In this document: in pieces, positions 35,441-47,695 of the stretch
Position numbering within the stretch: the first letter of the stretch is position 1
Layout of the letters: the number at the start of each line of letters is the position of its first letter
Position numbers and translations under genes: made by a program
Assembly: GCA_003013855.2 (NCBI GenBank)
Contig: ML058493.1
Location: 3,348,001 to 3,412,000 of the forward strand
Reading direction: 5' to 3'
DNA length: 64,000 bases
From: Liriodendron chinense
Lineage: Eukaryota; Streptophyta; Magnoliopsida; Magnoliales; Magnoliaceae
Notes under the pieces: model-generated
Seen by the model: the letters and a program-made list of their open reading frames with translations, nothing else
Told to the model about the DNA's origin: nothing
Database searches by the model: none

Positions 35441-36790
35441 AGTCACCTATTAAGGACTCATTCCCTAATGAGCAACTCTTTGTTGCTATGTATCCACCAT
35501 GGTACGCTGAAATAGCCAATTATCTTTCCACAGGTGCGATGCCGACTCATTGGACTGCGCAGGATAAACAAAAATTTCTAAGAAGTGCGCAGATTTTTCT
35601 GGGATGAACCTCTACTTTTTAAATATTGCCTAGATCAAATTATTAGGAGGTGTGTCCCTGATGATGAACATAATTCCGCCATCTCCTTTTGCCATGATCA
35701 AGCATATGGGGGTCATTTTTTCGCCAAGAAAACCACTGTAAAAATTTTGCAGTGTGGTTTTTATTGGCCCACTCTATTTAAGGACACCCATGAGTTTTGC
35801 AAAGCATGCGAGCGCTGTCAAAAGCTAGGAGGATTTTTCCGCCGGAACATGATCCCTCTTACCCCTATTCAACATCTTTAAGTCTTTGATTGTTGGGGCA
35901 TCAATTTCATGGGACCGTTCCCTTTATCTTTTGGACATGGCTACATATTTCTCACCGTAGACTATGTGTCCAAGTGGATAGAGGCCATTCCATGTAGAAC
36001 CAACGATTATCGTATGGTTCTAAAGTTCCTAAAAGAAAACATACTTTCCAGATTTAGAACACCTCGAGCCATCATTAGTGATGGCGGTTCTCAATTTTGC
36101 AATAGGTCATTTGAAGCCTTAATGAAGAAATATGGTATTAGACATAAAGTGAGTACCCCACACCACCCACAGACAAGTGGGCAAGCTGAAATTTTCAATC
36201 GGGAAAGTAAACAAATTTTGGAAAAGACGGTGAAGCCGGATCGCAAAGATTGGTCACTTCGATTAGTTGATGCTCTTTGGGCTCACCGTACCGCCTACAG
36301 ACCCCCATTGGAATATCCCCTATAGACTTGTCTATGGAAAAGCTTGTCACTTGCCTATAGAGATTGAACACAAAGCCTATTGGGCAATTCGGGCATTAAA
36401 CTTTAATGTTGACAAGGCTAGCTCGCTTCGTAAACTCCAAATGAATGAGCTTGATGAGATCCGGAATGATGCCTACGAGAACTCGAGAATTTACAAGAGT
36501 AAGATGAAGGCCTTTCATGATAAGCACATCTTTAGGAAATCTTTCCATGAAGGTCAAAAAGTGCTCTTGTATAATTATCGGCTTCATCTTTTTTTGAAAA
36601 AATTGTGATCTCGATGGACCGTCCCATATATTGTTAAAGAAGTTTTTCCTCATGGGGCTGTCGAGATAGAGAATGCCGCAAATGGTAACTGTTTTAAAGT
36701 GAATGGACAACGCCTTAAACCATTTGTTAAGAAATTTGATTCAGAGGACATGTCCATCACTCTGAATGATCCTGTGTATCAAGATGATTG
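35441..36790 (+). pseudogene. gypsy integrase (broken)
   Basis: The zinc domain has the H2C2 pattern (CHDQAYGGHF ... CKACERCQK). The core has GINFMGPFP, IISDGGSQFCN and the HHPQTSGQAE block. The first catalytic Asp of the DDE triad (normally in GIDFMGP) is Asn here (codon AAT at 35903-35905). A TAA at about 35879 and a frameshift near 36320 interrupt it. The C-terminal part continues to about 36790 without a chromodomain. Confidence 0.8.
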
Positions 36791-37924
36791 ATCTCCTAGT
36801 TTGACGGAGGTATAGCGTAGATTAGGTTTAGTTACTTTTTTCTATTTTAGTTTTACTACTTTAGTAGATTTAGTTGTCGGAGTTGTAGACTTTCATGATC
36901 GACTCTCTCAGGTACTATTGTTCTCACTCTCTTGTATTTTTACCATTGCTCTCATGTTCATGCTCATTGCATATCTTTTTACATTGAGGACAATGTAAGA
37001 TTTGGTTGGGGGGTGAGATGAGATTCCTCATCTAGCAGTTTGCAACATTTCGAGCATCATATGTGTAATTTTTTTTTGAATTTTCTAAAAATTCAAAACT
37101 CTTTTAGAAAACTTTATTTTTATGCATTCGAGATGATACGAGTATAAGAAAAGGAGATACGAAGTGAGTGATGTTGTAAGTCTTGAACTACTCTTAATAT
37201 AATGGTTTTATATGTGAATTCCCCTATTTATGTGAATGATAGAAAATTTGAACACTTTTATGCCTAGTTCACATTACACGATTTTCATGGTTTGATAGGA
37301 TTATGTGATTTATGGATTGGCTAGACTTAGATTTGAGGTGTTGAGGAACCAAGCCGGGGTACTTTGTCCATCCTTGTCCATGGGAAAATAACGAAAGATA
37401 TGGATTTCTAAAAATCCTATCTAATGTAAAAGAAAAAGGAAAAGGAAGCATGAAAATATGGGAATGATGGAGAAAATGGTGGAAAATTCTGAAAAGGGCT
37501 ACCTATTACCAACCGGGGGATGGTCTACTCGTAACCAAAGCCGAAAATGGGACGCAGTGTGAAAGCCGTCGGAAGGACAGTAAGGCAAATTCCTGTCATA
37601 GGCTTGTTGTTGATCTGTACACCTTGAGATCTATAGTTTAGTCGATCTAGGAAGAAGATAATCCTAGAAACTCATGAGATGAGCTATCACTATGCACATT
37701 AGGTTGAATTTTGTTCAAAGTTCTTCTATCTATCAATCAATCAGTGAGAATTCTATATGAACACCCTTTATGTTTTGAGAGTTTTAAGGCTGCAACCTCT
37801 ATCGCCCAATTTCTTTAATTTTTGTACTTGTATATCTTGGAATGAATAGAAGTGTTGTTTCTGAAGGAGAGTTGGATTTTGGAAGATCGAACTTATTTCA
37901 CGCATATTTTACTCGGGACTAGCA
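36791..37924 (+). other. gypsy 3' untranslated internal region
   Basis: Non-coding stretch between integrase and the 3' LTR. No env-like frame is visible. Confidence 0.55.
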
Positions 37925-37942
37925 AAAAGCTGGTTGGGAGTG
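37925..37942 (+). other. Polypurine tract region
   Basis: The sequence aaaagctggttgggagtg ends directly at the TGTTGAACC start of the 3' LTR, the usual place and style of the plant gypsy plus-strand primer. Confidence 0.6.
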
Positions 37943-38642
37943 TGTTGAACCTCCAATTTATACATGATCTAACCCATTACATCACATTATATGCATGATT
38001 TGCATGTCTAAAAGACCCATCTAATGCTTGTTTTGTGATTGTAGGAATAAGAGCGACTTCGCCCAAATTGATACTTTAAAAGACCCAATTAGAGGACTTC
38101 TATTGATGATTGAAGGAAGACCAAAGAAAGAAGAAAGCAATTAGAAGAGAGAGAAGAGGAAAGCAAGAAAGAAATTGTGAAAAACAGAGGTTCAACCGGT
38201 CGGCCACCCTGCTGCCCACCTTAAAAGTTCACTGGACTAAGGTACAGATAGGTCCGATCGGTCGTGACCGGTTGGCCAACAGGTCGGGCCCTTCTTTGTG
38301 CACGCTGGACTTCACTCCAACAGGTTCGATCGGTTAAGATCGGTCGGCCAATCCAGTCCGACCGGTCACAACTGGTCGGCCATGCGTAAACCGCAACCTT
38401 CTAATTGGAGATTTGATTTTTTCTGCGCAAATGCATAAAGGCTATGCACTTCAGGAAGTTTCTGAAGCGGTAAAGCCTCCCTACTATAAAAGGACACCTA
38501 GGGTCTCTTCCTAGGGCATCATAGAAGCTGAGGAACTTCGTGGGAGGTGAAGAGAGCTGTCGTGGAGCGTCTGCAACTCTCCCGAATTTGACTTTTTATG
38601 CTTTTTAGTTTTTTTATTGAGTTTTAGTTGTAGTATGACAAT

Positions 38643-39000
38643 CACTACGTGAAAAAGGTAAATTTGCGACGGATTTTGCGACGGACATTGTCGGTCGCAA
38701 AAAAAAGCTTGATTTAACGACGGCTTTAGTCCGTCGTATTTTAAAATATCCGTCGTTATTGTAAAATTAAGGCGCGTTTTCGTGGTAGAATTTAGCGACG
38801 AACAATGTTCGTCGTGAAATTTTAATTTCCGACGGACCTAGCCCGTCGCTAATTAACGACAGAATTCGTCGCAAAATAAAATTTAACGACGAACTTGGTT
38901 CGTCGCTAAATCCCACCCCGAAAAGTCCCGTGATTCCCATACAGATTAGCGACGTACTACTTCCCGAAACGACGGACTATGTCCGTTGTAAAATAAGACT
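38643..39000. repeat. CACTA element 2 subterminal array, left
   Basis: Repeated gcgacgga, aacgacgga and tccgtcg words in both orientations directly inside the CACTACGTG terminus. Confidence 0.85.
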
Positions 39001-40080
39001 GAAAAAAACTTAAAAAATTAAAAAATTTGAGATATAAAAAAAAGCAGATTTTTGTGATTTAAAATAGTTGAGAGGCTTAAAAGCAAAATTGAGAAGTTGG
39101 AATAAAATTAATAAGTTTGAAATTTCTTTTCAAATTTTCACAAAATTAAACACTTTGAAAAAGAAAATTGTGAAGTTAAAAATAAATTGTAATTTTGAAA
39201 ATAAAAAAGTTGAGAGGTTTGAAAATAAATTGACAATGTTTGAGTCAAATTGAGATTTTGAAAAATAATAAGATTTAAAAAATTGAGATGCTGAAAAAAA
39301 ATGGCCTTGTGAAAAAAATTGAGAAGTTCGAATAAAATTGATTAGTTTGTAAAAAAAATTGAAATTTTTATAATGAAATTAAGATTTTGTATTTTGAAAA
39401 AATTGAGAATGATAAAAAAAAAAAAGAAGAGAGATTTTGAAAACAAATTGAGAGGCTTTAAAAATTGCATTTTGAAAAGTTGAAGAAGTTTGAAATAAAA
39501 TTGAGATTTTGAAAAAAGAAAATGTGATTTAAAAAAATTGAGATTTTGATAAAAAAAAAATTTCAAAATGTTGAAAATTAAAATTGACAAGTTTAAAAAA
39601 ATTGTGATTTCGAGAAAAAAAGTTGAGAAGTTGGAAAGAAATCGACAATGTTTGAGAAAAATTTAGATTTAAAAAAAAAATTGAGATTTAAAAAAGAATT
39701 AGGATTTTGAAAAAAAACACATAACATTTTTTTTTTTTGCTATTTTAAAAAAAAATTGAAAAGTTTGAATAAAATTAATAAGCTTAAAAAAAATTAAATT
39801 TTGTAAAAAATAATATTTTTATAAAATTGGCATTTTGAAAAAATATTGGCATAAAGATATTAGTATTTTGAAAAAAGCAATAGTGTCTTTGAAAAAGGTT
39901 GAAAAAATTAGATTTGAAAAAGAAATGGAGATTTGAAATTAAAAAAAAAAAATTGAGATTTTGTATTTTGAATAAAAAAAAGTTGAGAAGTTCGATAAAA
40001 AAAAAAGGAGAGATTTTAGAAAAAAAAATTGAGATTTTAAAAAAAAAGTGAGAAATTCGAAATGAGTAGGCCAAATTTAT
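39001..40080. repeat. A-rich strand-asymmetric repeat
   Basis: About 1.08 kb of degenerate units such as aaaaaattgagattttg and aagtttgaaataaaattg. It is the reverse complement of the T-rich block of element 1 and about 1.7 times longer. Reading frames here are compositional. Confidence 0.75.
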
Positions 40081-40887
40081 TGGTGGACATTTATTGAAAA
40101 GTTGAAAAATTACACATTAAGTTAGCTGGCAATCAAATTGGTTTATGCATACACACAAGTTCATTGGTACAAAAAATGATGGCCCTAGTATAATGATGTT
40201 AGTTACAAGGAAAACTTATAATGACGAGATTGATCAAATTCTATGATCAAGCCATCCTAAACTTGATCTGAATGGTCAGATATGTTCAGAACGTGCTAAT
40301 TATTATTGAGAACAAAATTCAGCCCAATCCGACCTTAAATGAATTAGATTTGTCCAAAAGACTCTTTAAATGTGCATGATCAGTTTGTCTAGATCTTGAC
40401 AAATTTTGGATAATCTGATTAGTCCAAATTGAAAAGTAAATGACTTTAGATGTTTAGATTAAATTTCACTCAAATCTAATCATTGGGTCACAAGATATGG
40501 CCCATCATATTATTGATCAATTTTGTCTATCCAATATCTTTCTCATCTGAAACTCGATCGAGGCAAGTGACTAGTCAAATCGAAGTTATTGATGAATAGA
40601 ATAAAGCGAATGGATTAGATTTCCAAATTGGGCCAAATTTTTAGGTCAAAATTGTACTGCAACTTGCTGACCTCGTGAAAACCCAATAAATGTATAGTTA
40701 TTATACCCCAAACTCTAATCCAACCATTGAGAATTGGATATTCCTAAGGTTTGCTATTGCATCCTAAAATGATATAAAAGAACAGATAGATGGGATAAAT
40801 GTACATAAAATACATCAACTTGGGCTCATATGATTAGGGTAACGGATGTAGATTGGCTAGTAACCCTGCCACCAGCCAATGTCTAGT

Positions 40888-41337
40888 GATCGGTGCTCTA
40901 TGGGCCCCACCACGATGTACGTGTTTCATCCACACTATCCATACATTTTCCAAGATCATTTTATGGTATGAGCCCAAATTTGAGGCAGATACAATTCTCA
41001 AGTGGACCACATCACAAGAAACGATGCTAATTGAACACCCACTATTAAAACTTCTCGGGGTCCACAGAAGTTTTGGAACAAGCTGATAATTGTTTTTTCC
41101 CTACATCCAGGTCTATATGACCTAATCAAGAGGTTGGATGTCAAATAATCAATATAGTGGGCCCTATGAGGTTTTTAATTATGGACATTCAATCAATACT
41201 ATTTTCATGTGGTGTGGTCCACCTGAGATTTAGATTTGGCTCATTTTTTTGGATCAAGCACTAAAATGATCTTGAGAAATGGATGGACAGTGTGGATAAA
41301 ACACATACGTCATGGTGGGGCCCACAGAGCACCGACC
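40888..41337. mobile_element. Foldback MITE, shared with element 1
   Basis: Left end gatcggtgctctatgggcccc, right end ggggcccacagagcaccgacc. Inverted counterpart of 20321-20769. Confidence 0.8.
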
Positions 41338-41380
41338 ACTAGCCAAGTCGGGTCAGATTGCCTGTGAAAGCCTTTCGTTG

Positions 41381-41842
41381 GCCTCTCCTGTGCTCGGAAT
41401 CTAGGTGGAGCCCACCGTGATGTTTGTGAGAAATCTACACTGTCCAACCATTTTGTGAGATCATTTTAGGGTTGCGACAAAAAATGAATGGGATCCAAGA
41501 CTCAAGTGGGCCGAAAATGTGATGATTGAACTTCCAAAGTTAAAATATTCGTGGGGCCATAGAAGTTTCAAATCAGGATAATATTTGTGTTTTCAATTCA
41601 TCTCAGTAGGAATAACATTATGAACAGTATGGATGGCATATAAACATCACTGTGAACCCCATATAGGTTTCAACGGTAGGAATTTCCTACCCACCTTTTG
41701 CTTTAGTGCGGCCCACTTGAGTCTTGGATCCCATTCATTTTTCGTCGCAACGCCTAAAATGATCTTACAAAACGTTTGGACGGCGTAGATTTCTCACAAA
41801 CATCATGGTGGGCCCCACCTAGATTCCAAGCGCAGGAGATGC
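41381..41842. mobile_element. Foldback MITE, second type
   Basis: The left arm gcctctcctgtgctcggaat and gatgtttgtgagaaatctac pair with gtagatttctcacaaacatc and ccaagcgcaggagatgc at the right. The core has gagtcttggatcccattc. Half copy at 1880-2030. Confidence 0.78.
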
Positions 41843-41944
41843 TCCGCATCCAAATTTCCAATCCGCGTCCAGATTTCCCATTTTAAAGAAAACCCCAAAA
41901 TTCTTCATTCCCTCTCACTCTCTATCGTTTCCCGCCCTTCCTCC

Positions 41945-41979
<35 letters not shown>

Positions 41980-42099
41980 AAAATCCACACCTCCCATCTC
42001 GCTCCCGTGGCCATTACAGCTTCCAAGCTTCCACGCCTCCATCCCGCTCCGTGGCCATTACAGCTTCCAAGCTCAAGGGCCATTGCCTTATCTAGTATG

Positions 42100-42150
<51 letters not shown>
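41945..42150. repeat. Paired (CT)n microsatellites
   Basis: Two CT tracts flank a duplicated ttccaagcttccacgcc-like unit. Inverted counterpart of 18590-18770. Confidence 0.85.
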
Positions 42151-42152
<2 letters not shown>

Positions 42153-42164
42153 ATTGAATTCTGA

Positions 42165-42235
42165 AACCCTAATCAGGGTTTTGCAATCCCTAATTAGGGT
42201 TTTACAATCCCTAATCAGGATTTTGCAATCCATAA
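42165..42235. repeat. ~22-bp tandem repeat
   Basis: Three units close to ccctaatcagggttttgcaat. It resembles telomere-like words only in part (aaccctaa), so it is not called telomeric. Confidence 0.6.
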
Positions 42236-42299
42236 TTCCAAGCTTCCAAGCTCAAGGACCAGAATCATCTAGAGCATATGGAGCGCCTGTTTTACAATA

Positions 42300-45200
42300 A
42301 TCCAAGGGTCCCACTTGTACCAGTGAAAATATACAATCAGCAGTATGTTTCTCAAAAACCATGTATCATGTGTGTAGGTGATCTGAGCTGTGCACAAGTG
42401 GGGCCCACCATGAAGATCTCTTCGGGAAATGAGGCAGGTCCCACACGCATGTCAAAACAGACCGTGGTTGGTCTGATGCAAGCCGATTATGTCCTCGTTT
42501 TCATACAGTGTCCCACCTGATTGAAGGGATTAGCCTATCTTTAGGCCTTGCATGTAACTTCCGGTTACTGGAATCCCATTAAATGGACCTGTTTGGTGCG
42601 TAGGCTAAGGTGGGATGGTATTGCATTTAGCATTTAGTCCCATGCAAATTTTCAAAGCCCATTTTGAAATAACTGTTAATATTCATAGCCATTGTTATTG
42701 GATGGTTGAGGAATATGTGTGCATGGACTCTCGACACACGCACACCGACTTTTCCCATTGTGGTGTGCATAAACAATATAAATATAAAAGTAACAACACT
42801 AAACGAAAGGGTTAGATACTTTCATATTGCCAAAAGAATAAAAAACTAAAAAACAGAATGCACATGTCCCCTGCAATAGCTGGAATAGGCTATAAAATCA
42901 ATTTGTTCTTAGATTATAAAACTGATACTCAAGGGTTCTTGAGAAAACTTGGTAAAAGACTAACGTTCTACTTAATCAAGGAATAGTAAGCTGAGAAATA
43001 TAATAACCAACAAACAAATGCTCCTTTGATGAATGAACCAAACCAAATTTAATATTTCAATAAGAATTCCTTATATGCATGTTGTTGTTCATCCTTATAT
43101 GCACATCATCGCTTTCCTACTCTTTGTAATATATGGGCAGATCGCAATCCCTCATAGACTGCCACATGTTCTGATGTGGCACAGGTGTATGAGATTGCAG
43201 TCTCCTATACACTCAATGGTTGAGATACAGGCTAGAATTTCTGTATTCCATTACCTTGACTATCTCTTTAGTAACCACCCCTTCATTTCCTTTTGGAAAG
43301 AAGATTTCCACTAGGAAGGTTAAAGTCTTTAATTTCTTTGTCTTGAAACAGGATAATTGAAATGGGAAGATAGAGAGTGTTTGATTTACCTTGACATTTA
43401 GCATCTAATATTTCAAAGCTTCTTTATTTTACAGGATTCCTCTGTGCTGGCTCAGTTGAGATGGCTTGATGTGCGGCTGCCAATTCTCTACACTTTATCT
43501 TAGCCTGACAAAATTTTCTGCTCCAAAGTTTACCTAGCCTCAGCTTGATCTTTGCAAGTAGAGATCTCCTCCCTATGCTTTTTCTGCTAATTATGAAATA
43601 CATGCACAGGTGGTTTGAGTCTATAGCTCAATGGTGGATAACATTCATTTCAAAGTTGAGGTATTAGGTTTGATGTGTATTATGTTGGCATGTGGGGTTT
43701 TTTCTAGTCTATAATATGGTTTAAATGAAAAAATTCCTTCTCCTCACTGTTTGAAAATGGTTATAGCATGAACAGAGAGTTCAACTTGTATGTTAGATGA
43801 GTAAACACATCTACTGTATCATGCAGAACTCACAGTCTATTCTCCAAATAGTTTGGTATTCTTTGAAAGGAAGGAGAATTATACAATGTGTGGCTTGCTT
43901 ATTCACAGCATGCATGGGAACATAAAGACAAGTGTGGCTGTGGTTTGGTAATTTAGACCATTGTTCTGTAGTTGTATTTCTCTTCTTAACCATCTATGTT
44001 TAGGCTAAAAATCAAAAGGTTAAGAATGTTCTATTGTGAAGATTGGGTTGGAAACGTGCTTTTGTTGTGAGTTTTGATGATTTTTATATACTTTTTTTTA
44101 TTGAAGTAATTGGAAAGATATTGATGTGTGGGACTCATGAGTTTCTTTTCTTTAGAAAATTTTTGTTTCTTTGGAAATGATTTGCTGATTTTTTTGGCTA
44201 TCCGTATCTGTAGGCTCGGATCATGGTGCAAAGGCCCTCCCTGACCTGTAAATCTCTTTCTTTTTCATTTTCTGAGATTTGGATTTTCTTTCTTTCCCAT
44301 TTTTCAGTCTTCTTGTTTTATTGTCTTTGGGTGATTGATCAATCTGATTTTTTTTTCAGATCAGGCTCAAGAAACCTCAGTGTCATTCCAGATAATTGTA
44401 TAAAATCTCCTCCCATTGGTAGGTTTTGGAGTATCTTTTCAAAACTTTTGTTAAATCTTTTTCCTTCTAGGGTGGCTAATTGATCCGAGTTATTTGGGTC
44501 TTGTTTAAAGCAAATGCAAGAGACACCAAATCAAAGAAAAGAGTATGCTTAATAGTTTGATTGCATTGATACAGTTACTATTTTCCCTCACCTGGCCATT
44601 GGAATGAATTGGTTCTTGCCTATTAAGGAGTAATGGTTGCCAATGTTGTCATTGTGAAATCTGTCAAAGTTCTAGTTTTAATTGATTGGTAATCTTTAAC
44701 TGATGGAGCATAATACTTTCGGTGGGGTTGCTGAATTTGTAGGGACGAAACCAGATCCATTGGTAGAAGGCAAGCACTTGCATTTTCACTTCTGTTTCTT
44801 TGCTGGACAGCCATTGAAAGGTTCAATATTTTCTGACTTATTCCTGTATTGGTTGAAATCTGATTTGCTTGCTTCTTTTGATTATGAATTAGAAAGATTC
44901 CTTGGTTAGATATGAATGTGGGGGATATGTTCAATTTTGTAGAGAATGGTCCCATGTTCTGAATGAGTTATAGAAAACTGTAGCCGCATCCATAGCCGCA
45001 TCCATGCCAAAGTAGTTTATGCACTACCAAACCTTAAACTGAAGTTTGACATTGAGGTATACAAATGCAAATACATATAAACACCCATTAATTTATGGAG
45101 TAGATAGAGTAGAATTTGGAGATTGATACAGTCATGTTTATTTGTTTCCCAAGTACTTTCTCCATTTCTAATTAATCGTTGAGTGAATATTTCTGTCCAA

Positions 45201-46340
45201 TCCATTTGATTTTTTCCTTTTTGTCATTTTAGACCCCTTGCTGAAAAATCACGCCCATCCATTGAAATCTGAATGGTGGGACAACCTTAGTAGAAATCTG
45301 AACCGTAGATTGATTTTCCCAACAAGTGTTGACATATTTGTCTCACCCATTGTGGAGAAACGAGTTGGAATGATTCTTCTTCGTCATCCAAACAGGCCTG
45401 TAACGTTTTATCTCATTGAAAAATGTGGCTTCTTTGCTTGTGCGGAACTTAGTTTTCTATTCCATTTCTACTTAATTTATTTTGCTATATATATGTAGGA
45501 AATATGGGACTAGCATTGTGGAAATGGTGATGAACAGAGAGCTGTAGGTTGCACTGGTGACGAGATGAGCTGTGATTTTGGTGATAAAATGCCGAGGTAT
45601 GCAGTCCTTTTAGTTCCAGTGACGTAAGTTTTATTCTGAATAAGTTCCCAAACTATAAAATAGGAGCCAATGATTGCCTAGGTTGCTTTTTTTCTTTTCT
45701 TCTTATTATTCTTTTAGAGTGTTATGTGAATAGTTGATTTTCTCAAGTAAATTTATTGATTTTAGGCCAATTTCAGTTTATAGTAGGGTCCATGGTTCTT
45801 TGATCCTAGCCATTGATATGATGGTCCAAGTAGTGGATTGATCCATTTAGGAGAAAATTTTCATGATTTAGAGATCTTAGCTAATGAATATCTGGTCTCA
45901 TGTGTTTTTGGTTGAATGTGGACTATTCCAATGTAGAGGCTGAGAGTTTCTAGGATGTCAGTTTGTATAAGGGGGCTGCATGGTTCTGTGATCCAGACCA
46001 TTGGTATGATGGACCACATGGTGGATTTGCTTCATTCATGACAAATAAGATTCTGTTGGCCACCCATGACAAAGTAGGTCCTACTGGGTGGATCTTAGAC
46101 ACATGCAAAGACAAATAACCGGCAAGTAGATTAGTTCTATGAAAAGTTTGAAAGCTTTTTGAAATAAGGGATAGGTACCTTCCTAATTGAACCATCACCC
46201 ATTACTCGTCTATTCCTAAAATTTACTCTCATGTTTCCTCTAAAATGTAAAAAGAGAAGCTTATGCCATGTGGCATATAATATAGGAGTACACATGGTTC
46301 ATCACCATCCACGTGGATTGCATAATAGTTATCTTGTTTT
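42300..46340 (+). other. Element 2 private cargo region with exon-like segments
   Basis: Several short open segments have good splice borders on the plus strand. 43440-43502 follows acceptor ttttacag and encodes DSSVLAQLRWLDVRLPILYT to a stop. 44216-44249 lies between ctgtag and gtaaat. 44361-44421 lies between tttcag and gtaggt. The last two join in frame as SDHGAKALPDL then SGSRNLSVIPDNCIKSPPI. I do not recognise the source genes, but the pattern copies that of element 1. Confidence 0.35.
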
Positions 46341-46400
46341 TCTTTTTTGTTCTTAGATTATAAAACTGATACTCTGTATTTTGTATTCTGGATTTTGCAG

Positions 46401-46586
46401 GTGGGCCAGTTGATGGATTTGCTACCGTATAAGGTGGAAGCAGCTATAAAGGAAAGAATAGAAATGAAGGCTTCACGTATTGGTCTCAATATTGAGGACA
46501 AAATAAAGCCTAGTTGCTCATTCTATGAAGAATGGTTCACTTCAATGTGTAGATTTGTAACAAATATTAATATTATTTTCCACTAG
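46401..46586 (+). CDS. CACTA terminal exon, element 2 copy
   Basis: 186 bp after acceptor ggattttgcag, coding VGQLMDLLPYKVEAAIKER ... MCRFVTNINIIFH to a stop. Homologous to 7659-7859 in element 1 but five codons shorter in the middle, with about ten amino-acid differences and no frame damage. Function unknown. Confidence 0.5.
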   Translation: MGQLMDLLPYKVEAAIKERIEMKASRIGLNIEDKIKPSCSFYEEWFTSMCRFVTNINIIFH

Positions 46587-46739
46587 AAATGTAAGGATTT
46601 TTAAGTTTCATATACGATATAATGATGATTTGTGAGGGTTTCATTTTTATTTATTATTACTAAATTTTTTTTATAATTTGGATGATTATCAGATGCAACA
46701 AATTCAAGAAACAATTTGGGTATTAAGTCTCTTACAGAA

Positions 46740-47050
46740 ACTTTAGCGACGGACCAAACCCGTCGCTAATATTCCGAATAAATGAAATCACTCTGTTGCC
46801 CATAAATATAACGACGGACCAATATCCATGGCAACAATTTTGTACGACGAACAAAATCCGTGGCTAAATCCGTCGTTTTACATAAATTAGCGACGGACGT
46901 AATTCGTCGTTTAAAAGCGACGGACATAATCCGTCGCTTAAAATTTGCCACATAGTAAACTGCGACGGACCATATGACGGACCAAGTTCGTCTCTAATCG
47001 GGTTTTACGACGGACTTGGTCCGTCGCAAAAAAGCAATTTTGGCGTAGTG
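46740..47050. repeat. CACTA element 2 subterminal array, right
   Basis: Gcgacggac/gtccgtcgc palindromes up to the GGCGTAGTG end, mirroring 7197-7530. Confidence 0.85.
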
Positions 47051-47695
47051 AATGCTCGGCTAGAATCTCTCAGCTAGGGCTGAGACGTGAAGCTTATAGC
47101 CAATTTCATGTTTAATTCGGTTTGATTCAAATAATTTCACTTTAAGTTTGAATTTTGAATGTTCTAGTTCATATAAAGTTGATATTTTTAGAAGTTTTAT
47201 GAGAGTTCATGTGCTTCAGACATGGACTCCTTGCAATTCTCTGAGATTATCATGTTTTGCTTCATTGGATTCGAATTATAGTAACCCTTGAGCACGCCAT
47301 AGTCCATAGGCATGGTTGTTACTCCGAAGGCTATGATTTCGAATGCTATGTGATTGAATATGACTAGAACTTGGAAGTTCAACTTAAGAGGGATTAAATG
47401 TGATTTAATGCTTTATCTTCCAACTAGATGAGAGATAGAACTTCAAATCTAGTTGTGTTTTATGCTTGGATTGACATGGGATTGTTACAAGTGGATCCTT
47501 GAAATCCTTAGCTTCGTTAATTATAGGTTTTCCTAAATTACTGTTTAAGATAGTTCTCTCAATTGAATCTCTTAATTATTGCAATCCTAGTTGCTGGAGT
47601 AGTTTAGAATTTATTTTCTAATTCCCTATGGATCGACCTTGGTCTTACCGAGAATTATTATTACATCACAGCCTTGCACTCGAGGCAAGCGAACA

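Larger units (their letters stand above)
38643..47050 (+). mobile_element. CACTA transposon, element 2
   Basis: 8,408 bp, starting CACTACGTGAAAAAGG and ending TTTTGGCGTAGTG, with a 3-bp duplication AAT at 38640-38642 and 47051-47053. Relative to element 1 it is inverted and shares the subterminal palindromes, the A/T-rich array, the 20321-type MITE, the paired GA tracts and the terminal exon. The middle (about 42250-46340) differs from element 1. No transposase is recognised, so it is non-autonomous. The target site is known exactly because the 5' LTR preserves the empty site. Confidence 0.9.
29719..47695 (+). mobile_element. Ty3/gypsy retrotransposon, Athila/Tat-like, interrupted
   Basis: Long LTRs start TGTTGAACCTCC and end GAGC(A/G)AACA. 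A tRNA-Asp primer site, gag, protease, RT, RNase H and integrase follow in gypsy order, with no chromodomain seen. Flanks atgct and atggt form an imperfect 5-bp target duplication. Removing the CACTA insertion leaves about 9.6 kb. Coding is broken by many stops and frameshifts, so the element is dead. Primer site and domain order point to the non-chromovirus (Athila/Tat) lineage; that assignment is inferred. Confidence 0.85.
37943..47695 (+). repeat. 3' LTR of the gypsy element, split by CACTA element 2
   Basis: LTR parts at 37943-38642 and 47051-47695. Aligning with the 5' LTR shows that tatgacaatgctcggc was cut after gacAAT, with AAT present on both sides of the CACTA element. About 1.34 kb of LTR sequence in total. 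Confidence 0.88.

Noticed and set aside
39342..40074. Phe/Asn/Leu/Lys-rich minus-strand frames
   Set aside because: By-product of the A-rich array of CACTA element 2; no family resemblance.
42165..42235. Interstitial telomere repeats
   Set aside because: The unit is about 22 bp and only contains a telomere-like aaccctaa word; it is not a TTTAGGG array.
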